A DNA stretch of 64,000 bases from Campylobacter gracilis. GTDB taxonomy: Bacteria > Campylobacterota > Campylobacteria > Campylobacterales > Campylobacteraceae. The position numbers and the translations under genes are program-made. The stretch lies in contig NZ_JAHAFS010000013.1 of assembly GCF_018374135.1 (NCBI RefSeq), positions 1 through 64,000 on the forward strand. The letters run 5' to 3'. Below, in pieces: positions 1 to 9,524 of the stretch (position 1 is the stretch's first letter; each line of letters opens with the position of its first letter). The notes beneath the pieces are model-generated. The model saw nothing but the letters and a program-made list of their open reading frames with translations. It was not told the origin of the DNA and ran no database searches.

Positions 1-99
1 TCTAAAATTCTAAAATTCTAAAATTCTAAAATTCTAAAATTCTAAAATTCTAAAATTCTAAAATTCTAAAATTCTAAAATTCTAAAATTCTAAAATTCT
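1..99. repeat. Tandem octamer repeat, unit TCTAAAAT, about 12 copies
   Basis: The window opens inside an uninterrupted array of the 8-bp unit TCTAAAAT, about 12.4 copies up to position 99, after which unique sequence begins. The left end is cut by the window edge. Each unit junction creates AAATTC, an RAATTY site. The array lies just past the 3' end of the minus-strand antiporter gene, so it is intergenic here; the unit length is not a multiple of three. Confidence 0.97.
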
Positions 100-129
100 G
101 CCCGCGAAAACCCGCGCAAATTCCGCAAT

Positions 130-1449
130 CTATAACATCATCGAAAAGATTATGCCGAATATGATTAGCGGGATATTAAAGAAAATAAAGGTCGGCACGC
201 AGGTATCCCACATATGGCTATGCTCGCCGTCGATATTCAGCCCCACGGTAGGCCCGAGCGTGCTATCGCTCGCAGGCGAGCCCGCATCGCCGATACCCGC
301 AGCCACGCCGATGATAAAGATCGTCGCCGCCGTACTAAAGCCCAGCTGCGCGGCTAGCGGGCAGTATATCGTAGCGATGATAGGGATCGTGCCGAAGCTC
401 GAGCCGATACCCATCGTCACCAGCAGTCCGATGCCGATCATCAGCAGCGCACCGCCTAGCTTGCCGCCGCTTAAAGTGCTCGCTACGTGCACCAGCTCGT
501 TCACGCCGCCGGTTTCTTTTAAGATCGTGCCGTATCCTGCGGCGATCAGCATCAAAAACGCGATGTAGCCCATCATATGCACGCCCTCGTCAAATACGTT
601 ATCGAGCTTCTTCCACTCGATGCCCTTGCTAGCAAGCATCACTAAAATTCCGCTAAGCGCGGCAAACGGAAGGGATTTGATCCAAATTTGCACCGCGAAG
701 CACACCGCGATGCCCGCTAGAGCGCCCCATTCGCGCATACCCATCTTAAGTTCGCTAAAATGCGCATCCAGGCTCTGTTTGGTTTCGGCATACTCCCTCG
801 GCTTGCGGTAGTAGATCACGGCTAGCACTAGCCCCACGAGCATCGGCACGGCGCTTAGCCACATCACGCTCGATATGTCGCCAAGGCTTACCGCGATGCC
901 GTTTGCGTTCATATTTTTTTCGATTAGCCCCATAAAAATAAGTCCAAATCCCAGCGGCAGCGCCATATACGGCGTCTGCAAGCCGAACGTCAGCGCGCAC
1001 GCTACGGCGCGGCGGTCGATCTTTAGCGAGTTCATGATCTTGACTAGCGGCGGGATCAAAATCGGGATAAAAGCGATATGCACGGGGATTAAATTTTGTG
1101 AGAAGCACGCAAAAAAGGCGATCGAAAAGATAAAGACGTATTTTTTGTCGCTGATTAAATTTGCTACCGCGCGCACCAAGATCGCCGTTAAGTTGGTCTT
1201 TGAGATCGCACTTGCGATGACGCCTAGCAGCAGATATGAAAGTGCGGTTTCTAAATTTCCGCCCATGCCGAGGCTGCCGGCGTTTTCGGGGTTGCCGTTT
1301 ATGAATAAATTTATGGCATCGCCCAGCGGGATATTGCTTGAGAGCACGGCGCATATGGTGCCGATTAGGATCGCGAGCATTACATTGCACCTCAGCAAGC
1401 ATAACGCGCACATCACACAGATACTGATAAATACGGGATTGGTAAGCAT
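130..1449 (-). CDS. NhaC/YuiF-type Na+/H+ antiporter family protein
   Basis: Polytopic inner-membrane protein of 439 residues with about eleven hydrophobic segments. The C-terminal stretch with GDAGSPASDSTLGPT is typical of the Na+/H+ antiporter (NhaC-like, YuiF-type) family, which exchanges cations or takes up organic anions or amino acids with protons or sodium; the substrate cannot be read from sequence. I chose the ATG at 1449, which has AAAAAAGG 6 nt upstream, over the TTG nine codons earlier. The gene is divergent from the DUF475 gene, with about 80 bp between them. Its 3' end abuts the octamer array. Confidence 0.85.
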   Translation of the reverse strand: MLTNPVFISICVMCALCLLRCNVMLAILIGTICAVLSSNIPLGDAINLFINGNPENAGSLGMGGNLETALSYLLLGVIASAISKTNLTAILVRAVANLISDKKYVFIFSIAFFACFSQNLIPVHIAFIPILIPPLVKIMNSLKIDRRAVACALTFGLQTPYMALPLGFGLIFMGLIEKNMNANGIAVSLGDISSVMWLSAVPMLVGLVLAVIYYRKPREYAETKQSLDAHFSELKMGMREWGALAGIAVCFAVQIWIKSLPFAALSGILVMLASKGIEWKKLDNVFDEGVHMMGYIAFLMLIAAGYGTILKETGGVNELVHVASTLSGGKLGGALLMIGIGLLVTMGIGSSFGTIPIIATIYCPLAAQLGFSTAATIFIIGVAAGIGDAGSPASDSTLGPTVGLNIDGEHSHMWDTCVPTFIFFNIPLIIFGIIFSMML

Positions 1450-1533
1450 CTTTTGCCTTTTTTGGAATTTTTGCAATTATATAGAATTTAGGGCTAAATT
1501 TTGCTAAAATCGCGCAAAAAATCGGCTAGGACG

Positions 1534-2547
1534 ATGATGAAATATTTTTACTCCTCTTTTGTAGTAAGCCTAATTGCGCTTGCTATCGCGTTTTATATCG
1601 GCGGTGCGGGTGCTGCATACATCTGCGCGCTTTTATGCGCACTCGAAATCAGCCTCAGCTTCGACAACGCCGTAGTTAATGCCAAGGTACTAAAAGATAT
1701 GGCGCCGGTGTGGCAGAGCAGATTTATACTCTGGGGCATTCCGATCGCGGTTTTTGGCATGAGGTTTTTATTCCCCGTACTAATCGTCGCCGCTAGCGCG
1801 CATCTGGGTCTTTGGGAAACCCTCGTGCTAGCGCTTAAGCAGCCGCAGCGCTACCATGAAATTTTAAGCGAGAACGAAGCGCAAATTTACGTTTTCGGCG
1901 GCGCGTTTTTGTTGATGGTCTTTTGCGATTTTTTCTTCGATGCGCAGCGCGAGCTACACTGGCTAGGCATAATCGAAAATAACGGGCTCGTGCGATTTTT
2001 AAAGCGCATTCCAAATGCGCCCACGCTGATCGCTCTAGCCGCGGGGCTCGCGCTGCTTGCTAAAACGGGCTCGGCTACGCTCGGCGCGGCGTATTTCGGC
2101 GCGATCCTGCTCTATCTGCTCATCTCCTGCTTTGACCGCCTTTTCGGCACGGACGGCGTAAAAAACGGCCTCGCGGGCTTTTTGTATTTAGAAACCCTGG
2201 ACGCGAGCTTTAGCTTCGACGGCGTGATCGGCGCGTTTGCGCTAAGCGACAATATCTTCATCATTATGCTGGGGCTAGGTGCCGGCGCGATGTTCGTGCG
2301 CTCCATCACGCTGTATCTCATCGCTCGCGGCACGCTGTCGCACTTCGCGTATCTGGAGCACGGCGCGCACTACGCTATCGCATGTTTGGCGTTTATAATG
2401 TTTGCCAAGTTGAAATTTGAAGTAAGCGAGATCATAACCGGCACCGTGGGGATCTTATTTATCGCGCTATCGCTCCTTTCGTCGGTGCTTTACAACCGCC
2501 GCAACAAACGCAAACTGATCGAAACGATCGCGGGAAACAACGAGTGA
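1534..2547 (+). CDS. DUF475 / TerC-related integral membrane protein
   Basis: About 337 residues, strongly hydrophobic, eight or nine membrane segments. The motifs EISLSFDNAVVNA near the N-terminus and LDASFSFDGVIGAF in the second half are the repeated acidic membrane motifs of DUF475, a relative of TerC; TerC relatives are linked to metal ion (notably Mn2+) efflux, so a metal export role is an inference. An AGG at 1528-1530 fits starts at ATG 1534 or ATG 1537 better than the upstream TTG at 1501. The gene is monocistronic: it is followed by 210 bp of AAATTT-rich DNA and then by a convergent gene. Confidence 0.85.
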   Translation: MMKYFYSSFVVSLIALAIAFYIGGAGAAYICALLCALEISLSFDNAVVNAKVLKDMAPVWQSRFILWGIPIAVFGMRFLFPVLIVAASAHLGLWETLVLALKQPQRYHEILSENEAQIYVFGGAFLLMVFCDFFFDAQRELHWLGIIENNGLVRFLKRIPNAPTLIALAAGLALLAKTGSATLGAAYFGAILLYLLISCFDRLFGTDGVKNGLAGFLYLETLDASFSFDGVIGAFALSDNIFIIMLGLGAGAMFVRSITLYLIARGTLSHFAYLEHGAHYAIACLAFIMFAKLKFEVSEIITGTVGILFIALSLLSSVLYNRRNKRKLIETIAGNNE

Positions 2548-2757
2548 AATTTCATAGCGAGCTTTGCGGCGCGCAGGCTAAATTTTAAAATTTCAAGCTA
2601 CCGCCGCAAGCGGTAAAATTTAATCGGTTGCACCGCGTTAAATTTCAAGAGACGCTAAATTCTAAAAGCTGCTAAATTTAAAGACGCGAACGATGAGATT
2701 AAAATTTTACGAAAAGCGTTAAATTTTAAGACGCGAGATGGCATTTTAAAATTCAAA
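2548..2757. other. RAATTY-rich convergent intergenic spacer
   Basis: No gene is seen. The spacer between the convergent DUF475 and DUF3137 genes is packed with AAATTT, AAATTC and their TAAAATTTTA extensions, separated by short GC-rich pieces such as GCGGTAAAATTT. It is one of the many spacers in the window with this texture. Confidence 0.7.
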
Positions 2758-3852
2758 TCAGCGATCGCGCGAGCTCAAGCCTTTATCGCGCAATCTCTGT
2801 AGCTCCTCGCCGCCGGGTGGCGGGCTATTCGCGGGCTTGCCATTCTCGGTTGCGCCGCCAAAAAGCTCCTCATTCAAACGCAGCTCGTCAATGATACCAA
2901 GAAGCTGCAAAACCTCGGCCTTTATCCGCTCGGCGTCTCTTGACGTAGTGCGCGGCGAAAACAGCGCGGCTTCGAAGCGGTTTTTCGCGCCGTTTAAAAA
3001 TAGATAAAATTTTCCGTCCATAAACGCCGCGCTAAGAGCGATCTTGGGCGCAAGCTTAAGCTTCAAAGCCCCGAGACGCTCCATAAAGCTAGGCGTCAAA
3101 AGATACCGCGCCTCGATCTTATCGCTTGCGAACACGCGAAATTCCTCGCCGAAAATCACATCGTCCATCAGCTCCTGATCGCCTAAAAATTTTGTGCCTG
3201 GCGAGCGGTCCGCGATGATAGTCCGTCCTTTAAATTTCTTATAAAACTCGCACACCAAAACCGAGCCGCTAAAGGCCTGCACGTATTCGCCGAGCCTCCA
3301 AGCGTTCCAAAGCGCGATCGCCGACAGCAAAAAAGCCGCGGAAAGATCGCTCTTGGATCTTTGGGATAACTCTACAAGCCTCATAGATTCTCGCGTTTCA
3401 TAGATTTTTATCGCCTCGCTTAGGCTAAATTTCACCCCTTTATAAACGCCGTCTATCTGATCCTCGGCTACGAATTCATTATTCGGATAGATGCCCGTTT
3501 TGCGGATTTCTTCTTCGTCTATGCCGCTTTGCGGCTCATATCTAAAGGCGGGATCGATATCTGAAATAATAGCGCGGACGAAGGCGTCTTTGTAAAAGGC
3601 GTTGTACTCCCACTTGGCGATGGAATCATCATAAATCCCCCATACGCAGCTTACTGCAATTATCGGGATCATCGCGGACATCAGCACGGCGGAAGAGTAT
3701 TCGTTTTGGATCAAGCCGTGGATAAACCAGCCGACGGAAAAAACCGCGATGCATAGCAATAAAATCAGCGGTTTTAGAAATTTTATCTTACACTGCTGTT
3801 GCTTTTTTGCCAGCTCCTCTATCGCTCTGTCAATATCCAAATTTAACTCCAA
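2758..3852 (-). CDS. DUF3137 domain membrane protein
   Basis: 364 residues. Two membrane segments lie near residues 25-45 and 55-75, followed by a cytoplasmic domain. The string EEFRVFASDKIEARYLLTPSF in the second half, preceded by FKGRTIIADR, is characteristic of DUF3137, a family of unknown function. The C-terminus is a Pro/Gly/Arg-rich tail. The start is a TTG without a convincing ribosome binding site; the region around it is itself AAATTT-rich, so the true start is uncertain. It is convergent with the DUF475 gene and divergent from the small redoxin gene. No function can be assigned. Confidence 0.75.
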   Translation of the reverse strand: MELNLDIDRAIEELAKKQQQCKIKFLKPLILLLCIAVFSVGWFIHGLIQNEYSSAVLMSAMIPIIAVSCVWGIYDDSIAKWEYNAFYKDAFVRAIISDIDPAFRYEPQSGIDEEEIRKTGIYPNNEFVAEDQIDGVYKGVKFSLSEAIKIYETRESMRLVELSQRSKSDLSAAFLLSAIALWNAWRLGEYVQAFSGSVLVCEFYKKFKGRTIIADRSPGTKFLGDQELMDDVIFGEEFRVFASDKIEARYLLTPSFMERLGALKLKLAPKIALSAAFMDGKFYLFLNGAKNRFEAALFSPRTTSRDAERIKAEVLQLLGIIDELRLNEELFGGATENGKPANSPPPGGEELQRLRDKGLSSRDR

Positions 3853-3974
3853 ATTTGATTTTGCCGAAATTTTGCCCCTTATTTTACGCTAAATTTTATT
3901 AAAATTTCATCCGTTAAGCGGGTTTAAGATTTTTTATGCTATTTTTGCGACCTATTTCGATCAAAAGGCGAGAG

Positions 3975-4406
3975 ATGATAAATTTACCGAAAAATTGCGT
4001 GGTTTTTACCTATCCGAAAATGGGCGACAGCGGCAAATTTTTGCCCGCAGAGTTGCGCGGCGCGGCGGGGCTTACTGGCTGCACGCTTCAGTGCAAGGCC
4101 TACGAGAGCGCGTTTGCGCAGATAAAAGCCCTCGGCTTCGAGCTTATCGCCGTAGGCAGCATGGGCGAGGCGGGCACGAGCGAGTTTAAGCGCGCTACGG
4201 GCGCTACGTTTGAGTTCATAAACGACGAAAAATTCGAGCTTGAAGCGCCGCTGTGGCTCGAAACCTTCACCACCGGCGACGGGAAGAAATTTTACCACCG
4301 CCAAACCCTGATTTTTAGAGACGGCAAGGAGATAAAGCGCTTTAGCCGAATCGCGGAGCCCGAGCAAGACGCGCAAAACATACTTGCGGCGCTAAGAAAT
4401 CTATAA
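3975..4406 (+). CDS. Redoxin-like (peroxiredoxin superfamily) protein
   Basis: 143 residues. The N-terminal half reads as a thioredoxin-fold redoxin: VVFTYPKMG, then GLTGCTLQC, where a peroxiredoxin would have its PGxTxxC peroxidatic cysteine loop, then LIAVGSM. The first cysteine of GCTLQC is the likely peroxidatic residue; a nearby second Cys could be resolving. It is probably a small cytoplasmic thiol peroxidase or Bcp-like protein, but the active-site loop is atypical, so the substrate is open. The ATG at 3975 follows AAGGCGAGAG; an earlier in-frame ATG at 3936 has no such site. It stands alone between divergent and convergent neighbours. Confidence 0.65.
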   Translation: MINLPKNCVVFTYPKMGDSGKFLPAELRGAAGLTGCTLQCKAYESAFAQIKALGFELIAVGSMGEAGTSEFKRATGATFEFINDEKFELEAPLWLETFTTGDGKKFYHRQTLIFRDGKEIKRFSRIAEPEQDAQNILAALRNL

Positions 4407-4485
4407 ATTTTAAAGCGCGAGCAACTTGCGGTGCCGCTATTAGGCGTACTTAATGATCCGTGCTAACGGCCCGAACGTTTTAAAT

Positions 4486-5439
4486 TTACTCAAATTCTAA
4501 CTTCTCATTTTGCAGATACTCGCGGATTTGAGCGTCGAATTTTTTGCGGGCGGTGTGCGGAGAGAGGATCACGAAATGCGGAAAAAATCTTTGCGCGAGC
4601 ATCAAAATCATATCGTCACTGCTGATCTCGTAGCTTACGCGGCTCCAGCCGTTTTTAAATTTACCTTCGATCTTTTGCGAGCGAAAAAACTTCTTTGCTT
4701 CGAAAAATTTTAAAATTTTGGGCGATAAAGCGACTTCGCACATATAAGTCTCGACGTCGTATCCGTCGTAAAAGCTCTCCATATTCAGCAGGAATTTCCG
4801 CGTATGCTCGCTGAGATTGAAGGTATTTGCGTGCAGCACGACCTCTTTTATAAATTTAATCCGAATGATGCGAAAGCCATTATTTACGGGATTTTGCGCA
4901 TCGATGATCGCAAGCTGCCAGTTTCCTTTAGAATAGATTATTTTTAACGCTTTGGCGCTTTTTATCGTCTCATCTTCATACGTGATATCGCAATATTTTT
5001 TAAAGCCGATCGCCTTGCGGAGCTTGATCAAAACCCCGATCTTAGGTGGCCTTTCGTGCGGACTACCCTTGATCAAAAATATATCCGCAAGCTCCTTGGC
5101 GAGCTTTTCGTCCACGCGTTTATACGCAGGCGGCAAAACCTCGGTAAAGCCTGGATTGATAACATGAAGCAGATCGGCGAGCTTTTGAAACTCAAGCTTT
5201 TCCTTTTCACTTGGAAGCGTTAGTGAGCTGAGTAAATTTTTATCGGTGATGCCTACGTTGCCGCGTTCGGTAAGAATGAAATTTTCGGCACCGAAAAACT
5301 CGCGTAGATCGGCAAAATACCGTCTCAGCGTACGCTCGCTAAGGCCCGTGGTCGCGGCGTAAGATTTAAGGTTTATCTCGCCGGTATGCACGAGTACGCT
5401 AAGCAAATTTAAAAACTCGAATATTTTTTTATTACCCAT
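4486..5439 (-). CDS. WYL-domain transcriptional regulator with DeoR-type HTH
   Basis: 317 residues. The N-terminal 60 residues form a winged HTH (TGEINLKSYAATTGLSERTLRRYFADLREFFG), and the remainder is a WYL-type ligand-binding domain (IIYSKGNWQLAIIDAQN followed by the RIIRIKFIKEV strand). WYL regulators bind nucleic-acid-derived or nucleotide ligands in several characterised cases. The start ATG has AGGAG 6 nt upstream. The gene lies directly upstream of, and on the same strand as, the broken DASS transporter; whether it regulates that gene is unknown. Confidence 0.85.
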   Translation of the reverse strand: MGNKKIFEFLNLLSVLVHTGEINLKSYAATTGLSERTLRRYFADLREFFGAENFILTERGNVGITDKNLLSSLTLPSEKEKLEFQKLADLLHVINPGFTEVLPPAYKRVDEKLAKELADIFLIKGSPHERPPKIGVLIKLRKAIGFKKYCDITYEDETIKSAKALKIIYSKGNWQLAIIDAQNPVNNGFRIIRIKFIKEVVLHANTFNLSEHTRKFLLNMESFYDGYDVETYMCEVALSPKILKFFEAKKFFRSQKIEGKFKNGWSRVSYEISSDDMILMLAQRFFPHFVILSPHTARKKFDAQIREYLQNEKLEFE

Positions 5440-5504
5440 CTACGCTCCTGTGCTCAGGTTAAATTTAGCACGGCAAATTTAAAGACTATCGCGCCAATGA
5501 AATT

Positions 5505-6908
5505 CTACCATAGCCCAAGCACTTTCCACCAAGCCCCGCCGATAAAAGTCCATATCACTAAATTTAGCGTAGTCATTATAAATCCCAGCCGCCACCATTC
5601 GTTTTGCGTGACGTATCCTGCGCCAAAAATTATCGGAGCAGGTGCGCCGCCGTAGTGAGTAACCGGCATCATTAAATTCGACGCATACGCAAACACTAAA
5701 GCGACCAGATACGCAGGCGCTCCCGCAGCTACCGCAACCGCAGCAAAGGTCGCATACATCGCGGCGATGTGTGCCGTGAGACTAGCAAAAAGATAGTGCG
5801 AATAGACATATACCAAAAGCAAAATTCCAAGTGCGGCGATCCATGGGATTCCGCTGACGCCCGCAGCTACGAAGTCTGCAAACCACTTAACCAGACCTAG
5901 CTTACTAAGACCGCCCGCAAGCGTGATAAGCGAGCCCATCCAGATGAGCGTATCCCAGCCGCCTTTTTCACCGAGCACATCCTGCCACGACAACACATCG
6001 CTTAGCACCAGCGCGCAAACGGCAAGCATTCCCACCGTCGTAGCGCCGATGCCCGTTAGCCCGCCCGTAGCTCAAAGTGCGAGCGCGCAAACAAACACGC
6101 CTACGACCACTTTTTCGCCGTAGCTCATCGCGCCCATAGCGGCTAACTCTTGACTTGCGATCTGCTTTGCCTGCGGATATTTTTTAAGCTCGGGCGCATA
6201 AATTTTATAAAGCAAGCTCGGCATCAAAGCAAGCGATACAAGCCCCGGCACGATAGCGCCCATCGCCCACAAAGACCATGAAATTTGAATACCTAGCGTA
6301 TCGGCGGCGAGCTTTGCGATGAAAGGATTACCCGCCATCGAGGTTAGAAACATTGCGTTCGTGATGCCATTGCTTTGCCAAAGCGTCTGCATCAAATACG
6401 CACCCGCTCTGCGCCTGGAATCGCCCGGTTCAGAACCCAGCGCGCTGCTTAGCCCTTTTACGATCGGAAAGAGTACGCCGCCCGCTCTCGCTCCCGCAGA
6501 AGGCATCGCGGGCGAAATGATAAACTCGCTAATCACGATAGAATAGCCGATCTTAAGGGTGCTGTCGCCGATTAGAGAGATGATTTTATATGCGATCCTG
6601 CGTCCAAGCCCCGTCTTTATAAAACCTCTCGCTAGAATAAAAGCGCAAAAGATAAGCCAGATCGTCGTATTGCCGAAGCCGCCCAGGGCATCGGCAGGTT
6701 TTAAAACTTTTGTCAAAACCGCAACCGTAACGCCGATGAAGGCAATCGCGCCGATCGGAATAGGCTGAAGTATGAGCCCTAAAATCGTCGCCACCACGAT
6801 AGCAAATAGATGCCAGGCCTGCGCGCTTACTGCTTGCGGGTGCGGGCAAAACCAGATCGCCGCGCCGACTGCTATAAGCGCTAAGAATTTTATAAATTTC
6901 GGATTCAT
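5505..6908 (-). pseudogene. DASS-family (SLC13/CitT-SODiT type) dicarboxylate transporter interrupted by an in-frame TGA
   Basis: One reading frame of 468 codons encodes a complete DASS anion:Na+ symporter or antiporter, the family carrying citrate, succinate, malate or 2-oxoglutarate. Residues 1-278 end in VVVGVFVCALAL, then comes TGA (6072-6074), and the same frame continues ATGGLTGIGATTVGMLAV to a normal stop at 5505. Relatives usually have a Trp at the interrupted position (LW-x-T/S-G), so the change is most simply TGG to TGA. The upstream site GGGGGT before ATG 6908 is intact. The downstream part has an in-frame ATG at 6035 but no ribosome binding site. Without readthrough the carrier lacks its second half. 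Sequencing error is the main alternative. Confidence 0.85.
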
Positions 6909-7348
6909 AATGACCCCCTGATTTTATTTTGCCTCATTTGTCCCGCCGTAAATTTAGCCTAAACGGCGGCGAGGCTTTAAATTTAATCGCTTCAAGCTAA
7001 CGGCAAACTAGACGAAATTTTAAATTCTCCGCCGTGCAGCTTGCTACCTGCGGCGCGCAGCAAATTTGGAGAATTTTAAATTCTCTATTTCGCGGCGTGC
7101 GGCGTAAAATTCCACCGCGATTCAAAGTCGCTTTAAATTTCACGCGCTGCGCGAGCTTCGGTAAAATTTTATGAATTTTACCTGCAACCGCAGTAGCCGT
7201 GCCGCGTAAGGTCGTGCGAATTTAAAGCCGATTTTACGCCGCGATCGCGAGCCGTTTCCGCTACGCAAAATGAACGAGCAGAGCGGGCGCGCTTTTACGC
7301 GTCGCGACGACCCGCCCTTTGCAATGTGAAGCAGAGCAAAAGCCCCGC
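6909..7348. other. 440-bp gene-free spacer, RAATTY-rich
   Basis: No coding region or RNA gene recognised. The spacer between the DASS pseudogene start and the purB stop alternates GC-rich pieces with AAATTT/GAATTT motifs. A 9-bp inverted repeat (AAATTCTCC at 7022-7030, GGAGAATTT at 7068-7076) could fold as a hairpin, but it sits 270 bp beyond purB. Confidence 0.6.
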
Positions 7349-8695
7349 CTACCTCTTGCTGTCTGCTAAAACCCTATCCACAAACGCCGCACTCTCGCCC
7401 GTATAAAGTTCCGGATTCATGATCTTTTCCAAATCGGCGCGACTAAAGTATTTGGCAACCTCTTCGCGCTCGAGCAGATCGTCGATAACCGGCTTACCGT
7501 CGGTGAAAGCCTTCATGCAGACCTCATAGACGATCTCGTGAGCGCTCATCCTGCCGAGCTTTTCGCCAAGGTGCAGCATCACGGCTTCGCTTAACATAGC
7601 ACCCTTTAGCGCGTCTAGGTTGCGGCGCATATGCTGCGGATAGACGATCAAATTTTCCAAAATATCGTTTTGCTTCTCAAGCGCCGCGGCCAGGCATACG
7701 CTAGCATGCGGTATGCAGTCCCATTCGACGGCTTCACAACCCCAATCTCGCTCATTTTCGCACTCCATCGCCTCGACCGCAAGAGGCGCTTGAGCACGCA
7801 CGATCTTAGTAAGTGCAATGACGCTCTCGCAAACCTGTGGGTTACGCTTATGAGGCATCGTAGAGCTACCCACTTTACCCATAAAAAACGGCTCTTCGAC
7901 CTCGCAAATTTCGGTTCGCTGAAGACTTAAAATTTCATGCGCGATACGTCCGATCGTGCCTGCGATGAGCGCCTGCAAAGCTACGAATTCCGCGATATGA
8001 TCGCGGCTTGGATGCCAGGATATGACGGGTACGTTTAAGCCAAGATCTTCAAACATCAGCTTTTGCATCTCAAAACCCTTGCCTTCCTGGCTTGCTAGCG
8101 TACCCACGGCGCCACTAAGTTGCCCTACGAATAATCGCGGCTTAATCTCCTCCAAGCGCTGCAAGCTGCGCTTGATCTCCTGCGCCCACATCGCGACTTT
8201 GAAACCAAACGTGATCGGCAGCGCGTGGATCACGTGCGTGCGGCCCGCCATTACGGTATTTTTATATTTTTCTGCAATTTTTAGGCACTCGCGATATGTT
8301 TTATCTAGTAGCCTTGTAAGCAGCGCGTGCGCCTCGCGGATCTGCAAAATCATGCCGTTGTCCATTATGTCCTGGCTCGTAGCGCCCCAATGCACAAACT
8401 CGCCGCTATCGTCGTCAAAGACCTTTTTAAACTCCTTCAAAAGCGGCACGATGGTGATCGAGCTTTTGTAATTCTCGCCGATCGCATCTAGATCCAAGAG
8501 CTCTGCGCGAGCAAATTTCGTGATCTGCTCCGCTCTACGCGGTTCAATTATACCGAGCTTTGCTTGTGCTCTAGCAAGCGCAGCCTCGGTATCAAGCCAC
8601 TTTTGTACGCGATTTTCATCACTGAAAATTTTCTTCATCTCCTCGCTTGCAAAAAGCACCCCAAAGACCCTGCTGTCGATTGAACTTGAAGCCAT
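7349..8695 (-). CDS. purB: Adenylosuccinate lyase
   Basis: 448 residues, the usual length. It is a cytoplasmic fumarase/aspartase-superfamily enzyme that releases fumarate from SAICAR and from adenylosuccinate in purine synthesis. The superfamily signature GSSTMPHKRNP is intact, as are the upstream GRTHVIHALP loop with its catalytic His and the N-terminal FVHWGATSQDIMD segment. The start ATG follows GGAG by 7 nt. It is transcribed alone, divergent from the first Sel1-like secreted protein gene. There are no signs of damage. Confidence 0.97.
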   Translation of the reverse strand: MASSSIDSRVFGVLFASEEMKKIFSDENRVQKWLDTEAALARAQAKLGIIEPRRAEQITKFARAELLDLDAIGENYKSSITIVPLLKEFKKVFDDDSGEFVHWGATSQDIMDNGMILQIREAHALLTRLLDKTYRECLKIAEKYKNTVMAGRTHVIHALPITFGFKVAMWAQEIKRSLQRLEEIKPRLFVGQLSGAVGTLASQEGKGFEMQKLMFEDLGLNVPVISWHPSRDHIAEFVALQALIAGTIGRIAHEILSLQRTEICEVEEPFFMGKVGSSTMPHKRNPQVCESVIALTKIVRAQAPLAVEAMECENERDWGCEAVEWDCIPHASVCLAAALEKQNDILENLIVYPQHMRRNLDALKGAMLSEAVMLHLGEKLGRMSAHEIVYEVCMKAFTDGKPVIDDLLEREEVAKYFSRADLEKIMNPELYTGESAAFVDRVLADSKR

Positions 8696-8799
8696 TTTTT
8701 ACTCCTTGGCAAAAATTTAGCCGAATTATACTCGCGGTCGTGGTCAGAATTTGACCGAATAAAAAATAAGTAGTTTTCCTTAAATTCAGCATTTTTAAT

Positions 8800-8805
8800 T
8801 AAAAT
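8800..8805 (+). promoter_or_regulatory. Putative -10 element (TAAAAT) of the first Sel1-like gene
   Basis: TAAAAT lies 25 bp before the chosen ATG, within an AT-rich stretch. It is consistent with the extended, -35-less promoters of Campylobacter but is a weak match. Confidence 0.35.
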
Positions 8806-8830
8806 GGCGCTAGATTTAACGGAGGCGGGT

Positions 8831-9391
8831 ATGAAAAAATTTCTATTTTTGGCGCTATTCTGCACCCTTGCGGCAAACTGCGACGAGAGCGGGCGGACAG
8901 ATAAAATTTCTGCGACGGGCAAAACGGGCAAAACAACGAGTATCGGCGAGACCGCAAGCGCGTGCTTTATAAAGAGCGGCGAAGCAAGCGCCGGCTCGCA
9001 AAGCAGCGCCGATGCGGTCATCCAAACGGACGGAATTTCGCGGGCGGATCTGCAAAGCTGCATCGTAAAAAGCGACGAAGGCTCCTGCGAGCGCGTCGCG
9101 CGCGGTCTTAAAAGCGGCTGCGAGCGCAAAGATCAGCTGTCGTGCTTTTTCTACGCAGATGCGCTAGGGCGCGGCTTGGGCGTAGAGAAGGACGCCGTGG
9201 CGTCGTTTGAGCTTTTTCGCGAGCAGTGCGATGCCGGCAGCAGCGAGGCATGCTACGAGCTGTCGGTCAAATATCTACAAGGAATCGGTACCTCTCAAAG
9301 CTTTGAGCTCTCGGGGCAGGCGCTAGACAGAGCGTGCAAAATGCACAACAAGCGCGCCTGCGCGGTGCTCGATCTACTGCCGAAAAATTAG
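8831..9391 (+). CDS. Secreted Sel1-like (Hcp-type) cysteine-paired repeat protein
   Basis: 186 residues. A signal peptide (MKKFLFLALFCTLAANC) is followed by a Ser/Thr/Gly-rich linker and then about three Sel1-like alpha/alpha repeats. Each repeat carries two cysteines spaced by seven residues (CERKDQLSC, CDAGSSEAC, CKMHNKRAC), the arrangement of the disulfide-stabilised Helicobacter cysteine-rich (Hcp) proteins. It is probably periplasmic or secreted; the cysteine at the end of the signal could be lipidated, but LAANC is not a canonical lipobox. ATG 8831 has GGAGG upstream. A second protein of similar type follows 130 bp downstream. Function unknown. Confidence 0.75.
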   Translation: MKKFLFLALFCTLAANCDESGRTDKISATGKTGKTTSIGETASACFIKSGEASAGSQSSADAVIQTDGISRADLQSCIVKSDEGSCERVARGLKSGCERKDQLSCFFYADALGRGLGVEKDAVASFELFREQCDAGSSEACYELSVKYLQGIGTSQSFELSGQALDRACKMHNKRACAVLDLLPKN

Positions 9392-9524
9392 CATAGCAGA
9401 GGCGATAAAATTTCTGGCTTCAATCGTAAATAGTGCGCGCGAGCCTTTTAAATTTTAGCGAGTGCGGCGCGATGAAGCAGTAAATAGGGGCGAGCGGCAG
9501 ATAAACGAAATAAAAGGAGCAGAG

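Noticed and set aside
1..99. CRISPR or phase-variable promoter array
   Set aside because: There are no spacers between units, and the array lies at a 3' end rather than in a promoter or reading frame as far as can be seen.
755..1411. A 218-codon frame antisense-parallel to the NhaC-like gene
   Set aside because: It shares the strand and region of the antiporter gene in another frame, has an Arg-rich, compositionally odd product and no domain; it is a shadow of GC-rich codons.
6072..6074. Selenocysteine at the TGA of the DASS gene
   Set aside because: DASS carriers are not selenoproteins and relatives appear to have Trp at this place; a nonsense change is simpler.
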